Shown here: positions 63,871-64,000 of the stretch, piece after piece
How the letters are laid out: each line of letters begins with the position of its first letter
Numbering within the stretch: position 1 is the first letter of the stretch
Assembly (NCBI RefSeq): GCF_016904945.1
Contig: NZ_JADIKF010000040.1
Coordinates: 1,463,806 to 1,527,805, forward strand
From: Dyella mobilis
Lineage (GTDB): Bacteria; Pseudomonadota; Gammaproteobacteria; Xanthomonadales; Rhodanobacteraceae
Reading direction: 5' to 3'
Length of the DNA stretch: 64,000 nt
The notes under the pieces: generated by a model
The model's database searches: none
Seen by the model: the letters and a program-made list of their open reading frames with translations, nothing else
What the model was told of the DNA's origin: nothing
Made by a program: the position numbers and the translations under genes

Positions 63871-64000
63871 GTGCGGACTGGGGACATGGGTAACAGGTGT
63901 TCGGAGACATGGGTAACACCTAGTCTCACGGGATGTCGACTCTTGGGAGTGCGTCATGCCGTGGAAGGAGAAGACCCTCATGTCCTGTCGCCACGAGTTC
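63871..64000 (+). mobile_element. left end of an IS481-family insertion sequence (partial)
   Basis: The DNA begins with TGCGGACTGGGG and two direct copies of a GACATGGGTAACA unit (63883-63895 and 63906-63918), as at ends of IS481-type elements. The transposase start follows at 63956. The element runs off the window, so its other end and target site duplication cannot be seen. The boundary at 63871 is approximate. Confidence 0.55.
63956..64000 (+). CDS. transposase N-terminus, IS481-like (partial)
   Basis: Only 15 codons are in view: MPWKEKTLMSCRHEF. This is the usual start of IS481 transposases, which are DDE integrase-type enzymes. The frame is open to the window edge. It could be an intact or a truncated copy. 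Confidence 0.55.
   Translation, partial: MPWKEKTLMSCRHEF

Overview
The window is a high-GC, densely packed stretch of a gammaproteobacterial chromosome. Gene content points to the Xanthomonadales, most likely Rhodanobacteraceae (Dyella/Rhodanobacter/Frateuria type): a lexA-imuA-imuB-dnaE2 cassette, a PilU-type pilus ATPase, DUF2884, DUF2845 and DUF4398 proteins, a GH67 alpha-glucuronidase and a split pyruvate dehydrogenase locus. This placement is an inference from gene families and layout, not from a database search. No rRNA, tRNA or CRISPR array was seen.

Region 1 (1-15030) is respiration. A cyoABCD cytochrome bo3 quinol oxidase operon runs leftward and off the edge. Across a 0.4-kb divergent gap, an MFS transporter, the nitrate transporter NarK, the nitrate reductase narGHJI, a parvulin foldase and a gluconokinase run rightward, several with overlapping stop/start codons. 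Region 2 (15039-28124) is mostly housekeeping: an EamA exporter facing a MocR regulator, a VOC protein, glmS, a cystathionine beta-synthase-like enzyme, a DUF4398 lipoprotein pair facing pilU, maiA, pgk and a HAD phosphatase.

Region 3 (28131-34637) is a complete SOS mutagenesis operon, lexA-imuA-imuB-dnaE2-alkB. It has a palindromic operator in front of lexA and coupled or overlapping junctions. Region 4 (34694-45554) holds a large propeller-type diguanylate cyclase, an amino-acid permease, a DJ-1/PfpI protein, and a run of ATP-grasp ligase, DNA polymerase IV (dinB), GH67 alpha-glucuronidase and a small membrane-anchored protein.

Region 5 (44859-49945) is the most accessory-looking part. Two paralogous single-pass membrane proteins bracket a tightly coupled pair made of a BPSL0067/Tae-like peptidoglycan amidase and an exported DUF3828 protein, a possible effector-immunity pair. 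A divergent TetR/alpha-beta-hydrolase unit and AT-rich, repeat-bearing intergenic DNA lie beside it. Region 6 (50024-63785) contains the E3 and E2 subunits of pyruvate dehydrogenase, an MscS channel, two DUF2884 paralogs, an FAD dehydrogenase coupled to a PanE-like reductase, small stress and envelope proteins, an exported peroxiredoxin, UspA and a ferritin-like diiron protein. The window ends inside what looks like the left end of an IS481-family insertion sequence.
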